Source: Falciphora oryzae
Taxonomy: Eukaryota > Ascomycota > Sordariomycetes > Magnaporthales > Magnaporthaceae
DNA: 64,000 nucleotides
Assembly (NCBI GenBank): GCA_000733355.1
Contig: JNVV01000003.1
Coordinates: 1,685,780 to 1,749,779 of the forward strand
Direction of reading: 5' to 3'
The notes below the pieces were generated by a model. That model saw nothing but the letters and a program-made list of their open reading frames with translations, searched no databases and was not told the origin of the DNA. Shown one piece after another: positions 35,441-46,804 of this stretch (its first letter is position 1; every line of letters begins with the position of its first letter). Position numbers and translations under genes: made by a program.

Positions 35441-36316
35441 TCTTTTTCGTCGCGAGCGATTGGGGTTCTAATTAGCGGCGTCCATCGGAATTCCGCTCCC
35501 AAATCACGTGCCATCCAAACAACCTCACCAACACACCTCCGTCCAAAGTATCCGATATATTCTAACAACTCTGCCTACTTGCCGAATTCGGCAGGTACCT
35601 CCCTGCACTATCTCTACTGACCGAGATTCAGCATGAGCACGGCGTCCACGTCCCAAACAATCTGGACATCGATGCCGTCTGTCTCCTCCGGGTCTTCGAC
35701 ATCGAATGCCTCCGAACACAAACAATAACACCGTAGCCACATCTACATAAACGCCTAGCTCATCCACGACGAGTAACACGCGTTTCCTTCTGCACGTACT
35801 TCAAGCGAATCCTCATTCCTTTCAGACTGTCTCGTCTACCCCGAGTCGCTGATTCCTGTGACCTTTCCCACGAACCTCAGCTGCCTTCAACCTTCAAATC
35901 CTACTTGCCGTGGGGTTTCTCCCCGCCACCTCCATCCACCCCATCTGCGAACCAGACACATCGCTCCACCTGCTAGCAACTGATCAACACACTCTCAACG
36001 CAACATCTCTCTTATTCTGTCTACGCTGTCTCAGTATCCGTCGATTTCTTTTCCTACTGCCCATGCTTCTTCCACTTTGCCCTCGCATTCTTCGTTCTTC
36101 AGTCGGAGAATCGAAACTCGACCTGATGCTCTAATACACTGGATCCTCCCCCAAAAGAAGAGTCCAGCTACCCATCTCGATCCCAGAGGAGCCCTCGCCT
36201 TCTTGTGAAGGCTCCTCCCAAGACCACCAACTTGGCCCCGAAGTCCAGGACAGCGAGAGTGCTCGCGCCAAGAACATTACTTCTCCAATCGCTCAACCTG
36301 AAACGGACTCTTAGCC

Positions 36317-39300
36317 ATGGATGTCAACGCCGAGGGCGTTGTCCGCCACGGCAAATCGCCTGCAACAGAGTCAGCCAAGAGTGAGCAAGCTAGTTTCTTG
36401 TCCCATATCCACACCGAGCAGTTGATGGATAGGCTTGAGAAAAATGTCAAGGTTGGCGTCGGCCTACTCCACGACCTTCAGAAGACCCTCACCGGCATCA
36501 AGACCGAGGAGGGCATACACCACTTCCAAACTATCAAGAGTCTACTCGCGGCAACAAAGAAGACTCGATCTGTTGTTGGCATCGTCGGCAACACTGGCGC
36601 GGGTAAAAGCTCAGTCCTGAACGCCATCCTCGACGAGGAGCGGTAAGCATTGAATTCACTAGATATTTGTCTCACGAATATGTGTCACCCCCCATTAACA
36701 CACCCAGCAGTCTTCTTCCCACAAACTGTGTGAGAGCCTGCACGGCCTCACCAACTGAAGTCTCCTGGAACTATTCACAGGATCCTTCGGAGGCGTACCG
36801 AGCAGAGGTCGAATTCATTTCCGCCGAGGATTGGGAAGAGGAGCTAAAGATCCTGTTTGGCGACATGCTCGACGGCAATGGCAACATTTCTAAATCCCCG
36901 AGCAACGAGACCAAGATTGCGCTTGCAAAACTCAACGCGGTCTATCCCGATAGGGACAGGCACGAGCTGACTCGAAGCAGTCCGGAAGGCCTCGCACAGG
37001 ATCCTGCGGTATGCGAGATCCTGGGCACCGTGGTCACACTGAAAGAATCCACCGCTGCCGATCTGTATACGAAGATACAGATGTATGTGGACTCGAAAGA
37101 GAAGCAGTCACGCGGCAGGAGGGCCAATGGGAAGGGCGGTGCTCATACGCCCGATCCCCCAAAGATGGCACTGTGGCCCCTCATCAAAGTCGTGAGAATC
37201 TTCACCAAAGCCCCCGCTTTGAAGACTGGGGCTGTTCTTGTCGACCTCGTAAGTTTCCTCCGAGACTGCTCAAAGCGGAGCCCCGCGAATCTCCCTCTCT
37301 TGGAGCCCATCTAACCTATCATAGCCCGGTGTCCAAGATTCGAACGCTGCTCGCGCGGCAGTTGCGGATAGATACCTGAAAGATTGCACTGCTCTATGGA
37401 TCCTCGCGCCTATCACACGTGCAGTCGACGGCAAAACTGGCAAAAAGCTTCTTGGGGACGCTTTCCGGCGGCAGTTAAAGTTCGACGGGGCATACAGTGC
37501 CGTGAGCTTCATCTGCTCCAAGACGGACGAGATTTCCGTCACGGAGGCTGTTGAAACACTCAACCTACAGGACGAGCTCTCCCAAATGTGTGATAGGAAG
37601 GAAGAGATCGCCGAGGAGCTCGACACAATCAACAACACCATCGAGGAGAAGCTTGAGGATCGGGATATGGCGCGCCACAGAGTGCATGAAGTCGATGATA
37701 GAATGGCAGCATGGCAGAAACTCCTTGTCAACCACGCCAGGGGCCTTGAAGTTTACGAGCAGATGACCCAGACAGGAAACAAGAGGAAGCGTGAGCTGGA
37801 TCGGACGAGCGCCCGGAAGAAACTCACCCGACAAGACAATGACGAAGACGGCCCGGCTTCAGAAGGCGATGACGCTTCCGAGGAAGCGGACCATAGCCAG
37901 CGTCGACCATTGACCGAGAATCAGATCGAAGAGACATTGGCCTCCCTCAAACAGCGCCGCAAGGAACACCTGGCTTCCGAAAAGCAACTAGAGCTTGAGA
38001 TAGCAGAGCTGAACAGCAAGATCAACAGCCTCAATGACGAGCAGAATGATCTGGACATGCAGATGGAAGCAAAGTGCATCAGGGGCCGAAACGAGTACGC
38101 CCGGGATGCCATTAAAGAGGATTTCGCTCAAGGCGTCAAGGAGTGAGTGCGATCGTCACGGGAAACCTTCTTTTATCAAAGCATAACTGACATTAGATGT
38201 GCGACCTAGGCTCGACCAGGAAGCTCAGATTGAGCGGGACGAGGAGTCTTTCGATCCCGACGTCGACGTCCGTGACTACGATGCTGTAGGCAAAGCCCTG
38301 CCTGTCTTTTGCGTCAGCGCAAAAGCATACCAACATCTCTGCGGGAGACTCGGAAACGACAAATTCCAACCTCGCGGCTTCGCCAACAAACATGACAGTG
38401 GGATTCCGCAGCTCCAGCAGCACGCGAAGCTACTCTCCGAAGCGGCGAGAAGGAGTCAGTGTTCTACTTTCCTGAAGGAGCTGGAACAGACCATCAACTC
38501 GCTCCTTATTTGGACAGCACCGCCGGCTACAGGACAACCTTCATCGAGCGGCAAGACTAAATCCATCGAAGTCCTCGTGCGCGGGAAAGTGAACGAGATC
38601 CATCATGTTAGTATCTCTCTCATCCTGACGAGGCTCCATTAGATGCATTCACTAACTCGCCAAATTCGTTCTAGAGCTTCTCCGATAGCATCCGGCGCTT
38701 CACCGATTACATCCGCCGTGTCTTCTTGACGAGCGTGGTGCAAGTCTTCACCGACCAAATCCCCAAGGCATCTGAGAACGCCGTCAAAGTGTCCGCTAGA
38801 TGGGGCGACATCAAAGCCAAGGAAGGCATGCATCACCTTTCCTACAAGGCGATAACCCGTCGTATGGGGGCTCATTGCGGCACCTCTGGTCCAAGAAATC
38901 TCAACTTGGATCTTCTCCGCCCAATCATGCCGTCCCTTACAGTAGGCTGGGATGAAGTGTTTCTGCGCATGATCCCTGCTGCCTTGACGAAGTTTGCGAA
39001 GACGTTGCAGTCCAGTATACAGCGCTTGCATGGCGAACTGTGTCGAGATTTGGGAATCCCGGAGAACTCCGTCATCAAAACCCTCCTCCAACAGCAGCTT
39101 CTACTGCACATTAAAAGCTTGACTGAGATGCCAGAGAAAGTCAGGGAGATGATCACGGCGGAACAGCGCAAGATCAGCCGATGTTGGGAACCGGTGATTG
39201 TGGACCAGATGACACCAGCGTATCGAGGTTGCATCAAGGAGTGTGGTGAGTAAACCACTAGCTTCTTAGCCCGCGCACGTTTCGGAATCAGCTGACTTTA

Positions 39301-39708
39301 GAGATAGGACTCGGCTCATTCCGACGAATGAAGGACATCATGACCGACCACGTCAAGTCTGTCCGAGAATCCATGTTCGTTGCGGCCGGAAACGCTCTGA
39401 GAGTGGCGCTTGAGGATCTGGTCAACATGATCAACTCTGCCCTTGAGAAGGTGATGGGGGACATCTTCGACAGGATGAAGAGGGACTACTATTCTGCTTT
39501 GGTGAAACACCAAGCTACTTGCCTCGGCCAGGTGAAGCGCGTCCTCAAAGGAGCAAAGGCTCGGTTTGCAAAGGCGGACTCGGACACCGCAAAGAGCAAG
39601 ACTGGAGATGACGAAACGGGAGAGAATGAGGATGAAGATGAGCAGGATGAAGTTGAGGAAGACAAAGGCGCGGCGCGAAAAGGCGGAAAGGTCAAGGTCG
39701 AAAACTAG
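36317..39708 (+). CDS. Large nuclear-type GTPase, SLIP-GC-like (dynamin superfamily)
   Basis: Exons 36317-36642, 36711-37248, 37325-38142, 38210-38606, 38675-39245, 39302-39708; 1,018 residues, introns 56-76 bp. G domain: G1 GNTGAGKSS at residues 91-99, G3 DLPG at the exon 2/3 junction (about 287-290) followed by VQDSNAARAAVA, G4 SKTDEI near 350. After this come two long coiled coils (about 370-430 and 480-555) around a basic NLS-like KRKRELDRTSARKK near 437, a helical region and an acidic then basic tail (EDEDEQDEVEEDK...KGGKVKVE). This is the domain order of vertebrate nuclear GTPase SLIP-GC and its many uncharacterised fungal homologues. Role in fungi unknown; nuclear location is inferred. 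Intron 1 has a NAGNAG acceptor; I use the downstream AG, giving EERLLPTNC. Confidence 0.85.
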
Positions 39709-41455
39709 GATGCCGCCCAGTGCGGCACAGCGGCCCGTGTTCCACGCATCCATGAGGGATCTCCTTGATTCAACGATCTCTCAAGCCCCGTCTGTCTGCA
39801 TTTTGCGCATTAATCTCCCTTCCGTTTTCTCTTTCTGGCGTTTTCCTTTATAACCCATATTAACGTCGCCACCCTAACCNNNNNNNNNNNNNNNNNNNNN
39901 NNNNNNNNNNNNNNNNNNNNNNNNNNNNNNNNNNNNNNNNNNNNNNNNNNNNNNNNNNNNNNNNNNNNNNNNNNNNNNNNNNNNNNNNNNNNNNNNNNNN
40001 NNNNNNNNNNNNNNNNNNNNNNNNNNNNNNNNNNNNNNNNNNNNNNNNNNNNNNNNNNNNNNNNNNCTTCCTGGTCATTATCCCCATTTCCCCCTTTTTA
40101 ACTAATCTTTGCCCCCTCTTCTGCTTTCCCCCTTTTTTCGCGTCGATATTATCCCTTAAGTTTTTAGCACGCCCAAGTTAAACACTGGCTTGCCTTCGAC
40201 CCCCCGCCCAACTTGCGATGCTCTCTGGTTTTTTTTTTCTAAGCGACGGGTCAGCTATCATTCGGCCCGCCAACTCCCGTCGTGTGCATCACTGCTTTTC
40301 GCGTCCCATTACATCATGGTCAGCTTTTAATCTTTCTTCATTTCCTCCGCGGGGCTTCCCTGACCTTTTCCCCAGACAGTCTTCCCCGGTATGCCTTAGA
40401 GAATGCTACCGATTGCCAACGCGATTTTAGCAGCAAGCTGCAGTCGCCGGGCACAGAATCACTTAGCCTCAGAAAACATTTACTCCTCATCCCTCGTAAC
40501 CCAGACCCTTGCGTCATACGAAAAGCTTGGATCATCACCAAGCCTCTAGCAGTGAAATTCGAGAGTGCATTGTCGACCATTTGGCGCGAAGCGGCTCCCG
40601 CTTTGTCTGGCTTGTTCCTTTGGAATATCAAGCTCCGCCAAGCATCGACCATGGCCTCCGGACATTTTCTGCCAGAATGCCGCTAGCGGAAGAGCCAGCC
40701 TCGGAATTTAGGTGCACGGTGCCCTAGGATGCTCAGATAAAAAGCCCATGTCGGACCGGGCGAGGGGGAAAGTCCCCTTAGCGCGTGCCCGCCTTGGTAC
40801 TGGATAATGCCGTCCATGGGGCTAGGATCCAGCCCTGAAGACGTGCGAGGCCTCAAAACGTTTCTTGAAGATGGCTAAGCCGATGGCGGAATACATATCG
40901 CTCTTGGGGGTATATCATTGATGTAATTACTGCTGGACTTCCTTCTGAACTCCCATTTATTTTTCTTATCTTTTCTTTTTCATTCCTGATTCTCCCCCTT
41001 TTTTTTCTCTCTCACATTCCTGCTCCATTTCATATCACAAAGTGCTCCAGCTATCGAGCTTCGGGTCCTTGCCGCTTGACCTATGCAAGTACCAAGCGGA
41101 CAGACTTTTAGGGGTGATGTTAGATGTCGTGCACGTGTCCGTGGGAAACGAAGGAGCTAGTTTGATGTAAGTCGTCGGCCACCCTCAACTGCTGGTCTCC
41201 ACACATGTCTCCCGTTGCTGGATAAACAAATGACGGAGATGGATGGAAATGGGAGGTACGGAGGAATCGGGGGTGAAGACACAGGAGTATAAATAAAGGG
41301 CACTTTGTCTCTGTGCTCTCCTTGTACTATCTCTTTCGGCATCGTCTTCTCTCTTAACTTCTAGCCGGTTGGTATTGAAACCCAAACGCCTTACTATCTT
41401 CCCATAAGCCTGCAATCCATCTCAGCGCGCAATCCTACCCTCTCCCCTTGTCAAC
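39709..41455. other. Intergenic region with assembly gap
   Basis: 1.7 kb including 187 N. The sequence right of the gap is pyrimidine-rich. ORFs at 40218-40730 overlap on both strands and lack family features. A CACGTG lies at 41132-41137 upstream of the lipocalin-like gene. Confidence 0.5.
39880..40066. other. Assembly gap (187 N)
   Basis: Run of N. Unlike the first gap, the flanks show no obvious overlap with each other. Confidence 0.98.
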
Positions 41456-42088
41456 ATGCGTCTCTCCGCGGCTCTCGAGTGCTTCGTTGGTGGTTGGACT
41501 GTTCTTAACGGAACCATAAAGCAAGTCACGCAGCGGCCTTGGGAGCAATGGAGGTTGGGTAACACATCTAATCTGGGTACAACTTATAGGGACACCGTCA
41601 CTGGCAAGCTGGCTCCCGACTGGCACGGGGAGTTCCCGTCGGGCATTTCGGTGTACGGGCCGAATAGCTACTTCAGCTTCATGATCACGTCCAACGACAC
41701 GACCGACACGCAGTATCGACCACGGGACGTGACGCTGCCCGCGAAGTCGACCGACAGCCTCGAGCACTGGGCGACAGTGGCGCAACACAGCGTGGCTGCG
41801 GGCGGGCCGGCCACCTTCACCAACGTGACGGGCCGGTGCCGGGGCGGAGCAGGCGGGAAGCGCGGCGGGAAGCGCGGCGGCGACGGCGCCAGGGGGACCA
41901 TGCACACGTTGTACACAACTTCGACTCTTCCGGCGTGGGTCGGGTTTGAGCAGGACGTCCGGTTCGAGTTCCACGACGGGGGCAACCTGCACATGCTGCA
42001 GTCGTATGTCGGCCAGGACCTGCTGCAGACTTCCTGGTTCGAGAAGCTCCCAGAGGTGTCAGGCTCCCGAGATGGCGCACGTTGCTAG
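41456..42088 (+). CDS. Lipocalin-like domain protein, C-terminus possibly frameshifted
   Basis: Single exon of 210 residues from the ATG at 41456. It matches the lipocalin-like domain family in order: FVGGWTVLNG near the start, GISVYGPNSYFSFMIT, YRPRDVTLPAKSTDSLEHWATVAQHSVAAGGPATF, then TLYTTSTLPAWVGFEQDVRFEF. These proteins form small beta-barrels of unknown ligand. A basic Gly/Lys/Arg segment (RGGAGGKRGGKRGG) interrupts the barrel near residue 130. The expected last strand is found in the -1 frame just past the stop (LLADSEVTLVWGTL at 42082-42123; that frame stays open to 42249). The annotated end (SGSRDGARC) may therefore be an artefact of a one-base error or a real truncation. No clear signal peptide. 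Confidence 0.7.
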   Translation: MRLSAALECFVGGWTVLNGTIKQVTQRPWEQWRLGNTSNLGTTYRDTVTGKLAPDWHGEFPSGISVYGPNSYFSFMITSNDTTDTQYRPRDVTLPAKSTDSLEHWATVAQHSVAAGGPATFTNVTGRCRGGAGGKRGGKRGGDGARGTMHTLYTTSTLPAWVGFEQDVRFEFHDGGNLHMLQSYVGQDLLQTSWFEKLPEVSGSRDGARC

Positions 42089-42640
42089 CGGACTCGGAGG
42101 TGACGTTGGTTTGGGGAACATTGACGAAGTCGAGCAGTGAAGGGGATGTTGATAGGACGTTGTACATTGACCGTGCGAAGCACGTTTGGGGAATGTGGAG
42201 GGGTGAGGTGGTCCCACCCACTGTTTGGCGGGGTGCTCCTTCTCTGTGATTGCCTAACAATAGCACACTGTGTCCAAACGGAGCTACCACCACCCATGAC
42301 AAGCCCACCTTCACTTCTTCTGACTTCATGCTTTCAAGCTTCCTGTGGCAGCTCCAGACGCACAGCCTTCTGCTACAAACCGATTTTCACGGTACCATTT
42401 CGCACAATATCAGTGCTCGAAATTGGCGATTAATATAGCGCTCGACTCCGTCCGCGGCAGGCGGTCAACCGGCGCCTAGCATCGACGATATTGGCAAGGC
42501 GGGGAGGCGCCGGACGCGGCCTTGCTGCTTCTGCCGAGTGAGAGCGGGCTCGGTAGCCTTGCCACTCTCATCACCACCATTACAACTACCATCACCGGTT
42601 GACTGCGTTCCAGCCGATTCGACCGCAATAGCCGCCCACC
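42089..42640. other. Spacer before CSN6
   Basis: 552 bp. The first 160 bp may be the out-of-frame end of the lipocalin-like gene; the remainder is presumed CSN6 promoter and leader. Confidence 0.5.
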
Positions 42641-44172
42641 ATGGCTTCCTCGAACCAGCGCAACCCCTTCATGTCGACACACAAGTCCGACTCGGACCTC
42701 CACATCATCCTCCACCCCCTCGTCCTCCTCACAATCTCCGACTACATCACCCGCCACACACTGAGGGGACAGACTCAGCCCGTAGTTGGCGCCATAATTG
42801 GCCGCCAGGATGGACGCGCCATAACCATGGAGCACGCCTTCGAGTGCGCCGCCGAGAGCAACATCACTGGAGGCGCTATCCTGATCGAGCCCTGGTTCAC
42901 CGAACGCCTAGAGCAGAGTAAGGCTCTTTCCGTCTTGGGTGTTTCCGCCGCCTGGGTGTCTGCCCCTGCTTTGCTTGCTAACTTTCTATGCCCAAAGTGA
43001 AACTTGTTCACAAGGACCGCGGCCTCGACCTTGTCGGCTGGTACACCCTGCTCCCGCGCGCTGGGCCCAACTCGGAAGTCGTCCTGTTACATAACCAGAT
43101 ACTGGCGATCAACGAGTCTGCGGCAATCCTAGCCGTCCACCCGGATGAGATAATCGCCGGCGGCTCCACTGGCGGCAGGCTGCCCATCTCCATCTACGAG
43201 ACCGTTTACGAGTCGGAGGAGCAGAGAAAAGACTGTGGCGAGGACAAGGTGATGAAGGATAGCGGCGACGATGCCGACGATGATAGCGCGGCCCTCAACT
43301 CGGCCGCGGCCGCCGCGGCCCATACCAACATCCGCTTCCGCGAGCTCCCCTACTCGGTCGAGACGGGTGAGGCAGAGATGATCAGCATGGACTTTGTCGC
43401 GCGCGGCGGCGCCAACGCCACTGTGTCAGCTGGGACCGACTCTCAACAACAAGGGCTGGGGGATGAGCAGAAGAAGAAGCAGGTGCCGTCACAGGTGAAG
43501 GCCGACGTTAAGGGTAAGCGCCGTGCCGTGGCCAAGGATGATGACGGCGGCGACGAGGCGTCGACGGCCGCCGCCGCCATCGAGCCTGCCGTTCTCTCGC
43601 GAGATGAGGAAGAGCTGGTGGCGACACTGGCCACCAAGGCGAACGCCATAAAGATGCTTCACGCACGCATCCAGCTCATAATCAAGTATCTAGAGGGCCT
43701 TCCCCCCTCGTACCTCACTTCCAGTGGCGACGCTCCATCAGAACCCGGAGCTGCCAGCGAGACCGAGGCGATGCCGTCGGCGACTACGGCTGAGGGCACA
43801 GCAGCGACAACTGTTGAGGGGCTATCAGAAGGCTCTGCTCCAACGGCCCCGCCACCGTCACCCACGCTGCTGCGGTCGATACAGGCGCTCGTCAACCGCA
43901 TCCCGCTCCTGATTCCGTCAACGACCGAAGCATTCGAGCGTGAGATGCTGAGCGAGGCCAATGACGTGCACATCGTCTCACTTCTCAACGACGTTATGCA
44001 GAGCGTCAATGAGCTCCGCGACCTCGGCAAGAAGTTCCACGTGGTCGAGCAGGCCAAGAATCGCAGGCAGCTCAATGATCATTCCGGCATGCTGACCGGA
44101 ATGCTGGGTGGCATGATGGGAGTGACAGACCAGCAGCGGGTCAGCCTCAACGTGGGCGACCTCCTCATGTGA
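42641..44172 (+). CDS. COP9 signalosome subunit 6 (CSN6)
   Basis: MPN-minus subunit of the COP9 signalosome, which removes NEDD8 from cullins; CSN6 is the non-catalytic partner of CSN5. Exons 42641-42917 and 42998-44172 (intron 80 bp, GTAAGG, branch CTAAC, acceptor CAAAG); 483 residues. The MPN domain opens with LHIILHPLVLLTISDYITR and GAIIGRQDGRAITMEHAFE, and continues across the intron with LVHKDRGLDLVGWYTL. The JAMM zinc ligands (HxHx7SxxD) are absent, as expected for CSN6. The C-terminal helical part ends with LLTSNDVH-like SEANDVHIVSLLNDVMQSVNEL. Longer than the animal protein because of Ala/Glu/Ser-rich insertions near residues 195-260 and 310-350. Confidence 0.92.
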
Positions 44173-45142
44173 GGGGCTTTCACCGAAGACACCCACAAGC
44201 ACACGCACCAGATTCATACCATTCTGTAGAAACTGCGTGGCCCAAATAATACCAATTCTCGGGGATGGACCGCCTAGCACTACTTGAACGAGTCTTATGT
44301 CCCGTGGGGGGACACGGGACAAAGGACACAATAGCCGCTAGAGCCCGCTCTCACTATCGGCGGGATGATAGGCCAGCCCTCGGGACGGCACTGATGCAAC
44401 TGCTGCCCGTGCACTCGCCGGCGACCTGATAGGATTCCATGCGCATCTGTCTGAGATGCATGCCTCTGTAGAACATAGGCGCTCAACTTTCACCTCGGAC
44501 CAATGCTGAACGACTGACTTGCCGTCGCCGTCGCGTTCAGACCTGCAAAAAGGGGAAGAATAGGGTGGCACGAATAAATACCAGACATTTACATACAGGG
44601 TCACAGCCCAACGACAGTTCCCTGCTTGGCATCGGATGCCTCGTCAGAAAACCGTGTCCGCCTCTTCTTGGTACGAGGGAAGTCAGAGTTTACTGAACCG
44701 TCAACGTGGGTTCCGTGACAGGAGAATTCGTGAAAAGGAGAGGTCGGGGCGCGGTTCCGGACCAAAAGCATCAGAGAAAACCACACAGCAAGCGGCCCAG
44801 CTCCTATTACGGGCAAAAGAAAACCAAACGCGACTAGCTGGACTTTGTCCGCCCAATGAGGTCTATACCGTCAAAAGCGCTCTCGTCTGAGAAAGCCAAA
44901 ATGGAGAAAACAGAAGAATAGCGAGGCGGATGAATATTCATACATAAGAAGCTCGGTCAGGATGGAAGAGCAGAAGATGACAAGGAAATGAAACGGGAAG
45001 GGACTTTTCGACGAGACGGATTCCATTGAAGGTGTCGATGGCTGGTAAGGAAGGGGTGCACGAAGCAACGAGGTATCGAAAATGGAAATAAAAAGGCAAA
45101 AAAAAAAGGGGAAAGGGGAAAGAGGAAAGGCCCGGCGCGGAG
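44173..45142. other. Tail-to-tail spacer, 970 bp
   Basis: Between CSN6 and the broken dehydrogenase. Small ORFs on both strands (for example 44601-44816 - and 44636-44890 +) overlap each other and have no support. Poly-purine tract near 45100. Confidence 0.5.
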
Positions 45143-46804
45143 CTAAGCTTCAATGACGACCTTGATGACTAGATTACTCTCATCATCAGCAGTCCGGCCC
45201 GCGAGCTCAACCGCGTCCTTTGCCTTCCCCAGCCCGCGGAACCGGTGCGTGACCATGTCATCGAGGCAGGGAAACCTGGAGGCGCCCGGGACGCGGCGCT
45301 GGCCTCTGTTCCCATCACTTGGCCCTCGAGCTCCCTCGCGGCCGCGGCGGCTCGGAGCAGGCGGATGCCGGCCGGGTATGCGTTTGCGTAGCGGAAGACG
45401 CCCAGGACGTCGACCTCGCGCAGGTGCGCGACCGACACGGGCAGCGTCTGCATTGGCGTGCCCATGCCGACCATGACGACCCTGCCGCCGGGCCGGGCCG
45501 CGTACACCGCCGTGTGCATGCACGCCTCCTTGCCGGTGCGCTCGAAGGCGACGTCGACGCCATCGTGGTCTTCATCGCGCGCCAGGGCCGCGGGCGCCGC
45601 TGGCGCCGCTGTCAGGGCCAGGATCTTGGCTACGAGCGCCTCGGCCGTCTTGAGTGGGTTTGGGGCGAGGGGTGCCGAGAAGGTGCTGCCGGCGGGAGCG
45701 TCGCGGGAGGCCGGCGTTGAGGTGCCCGAGCTGTTGACAGATGACGACTCGGTTGAGGAGCCGGGTAAGGGGACCACGTAGCCGTGCGTTGCGAAGCCCT
45801 TGTCTAGAGCATACTGGACCCGGCCCGCGTCGACATCTGTGATTGTGACCTCGCTACAGCCCGATTGCTCCGTCATGGCGGCGGTCAGCAGGCCGACGGT
45901 ACCAGCGTCGATGACAAGGGCTGTGGAGCCCGGCTCAGGGCGGGCACGGTTGACGGCGTGGATGGCGACAGCTAGCGGCCCTAGGAGAGCAGCTGAATCG
46001 AAGGAGACATTGTCCGGAAGCCTGCGCGGGAAATTTTGTTATAGATTTGGAGGAGAACGAATAGTAGACAGCACATTGAGGAAAAACCTTGCTTGTGACA
46101 CCACTGGGAAGGATGGTTGATCCGCTCCTGAAGCGTTCCCTGGAAGTGAGGGTAGCTCTTGGCGCTACTCCTGAAGCGTATCTTGCAGAGGTTATACCGG
46201 CCCTTGGTGCAAATACCACACCGGCCGCACGGCACGCCAACCTCGAGAGCGACGCGGTCGCCGATAGCGAAGCCCTGGACGTGCGGGGCAAGGGCGACAA
46301 CGACGCCCGACGACTCGTGGCCCAGAGACAGCGGCATGCGGGCACATAGGTCGCCATTGGCGAATTTCCTATAATAGCTAACATCCGAGCCGCAAATTCC
46401 AGTGGAGAGTGTAGGTGCACTTGCAGCTCGCCTAGGCCCGGCTCCTCGATAGTCCGTTGCTTCTGTAAGTCACCCAAGGTGGGATATATTAGCAGACCGC
46501 CACTAATTACGGAAAGAATTCCAGTTTAGGAAATTACCATTGACCAGGGACAAAACCGACTCGCGATAGAGGATGGATCCAATGGCGCCGGTCGCTCCAT
46601 GGCCAAAAGGCATATTCGGTGGCGACAGCTTGTGTAACCACACGAGAGCCCAATGAACAGGGTCCCATGACCATGGGAGTGGCAACTTACAACTCGCAAG
46701 TCATATGGCCCATGCAAGACGCTCGCCGTGATTGTAGATGCTGTCTTGCTCACTCCCGCGGGTACCTGCATCGAAACCGTGTCGTCGGCCGCTGCGGGCG
46801 CCAT
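45143..46804 (-). pseudogene. Zinc-dependent polyol-type dehydrogenase (MDR), two frame breaks
   Basis: Medium-chain dehydrogenase of the sorbitol/xylitol/L-arabinitol group, oxidising polyols with NAD(P). ATG at 46804; exon 1 to 46691, intron 46690-46463 (228 bp), exon 2 46462-46093, intron 46092-46022 with a GC donor (GCAAGG) and acceptor GCGCAG, then exon 3 to 45143. Motifs: TGICGSDV (catalytic Zn Cys), LGHESSGVV, structural Zn set CGRCGICTKGRYNLC, FQGTLQERINHP, Rossmann DAGTVGLL and terminal VTHRFRGLGKAKDAVELAGRT. Break 1 at about 46404-46408: an extra TC (CACTCTCCACTGG for an expected CACTCCACTGG). Break 2 near 45270-45310, between LEGQ and RRVPG. A 50-residue Ser/Thr/Ala insertion lies mid-protein. 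Either a recent pseudogene or sequence errors. Confidence 0.75.

Larger units (their letters stand above)
34966..36316. other. Divergent intergenic region cyclin/GTPase
   Basis: 1.35 kb. Contains the degenerate repeats above, one CACGTG at 35505-35510 and a pyrimidine-rich leader before 36317. Short ORFs near 35630-35750 have no recognisable domain. Confidence 0.5.

Noticed and set aside
44601..44890. Small basic ORFs between CSN6 and the dehydrogenase
   Set aside because: Overlap each other on opposite strands in presumed 3' UTR; no similarity or start-context support.
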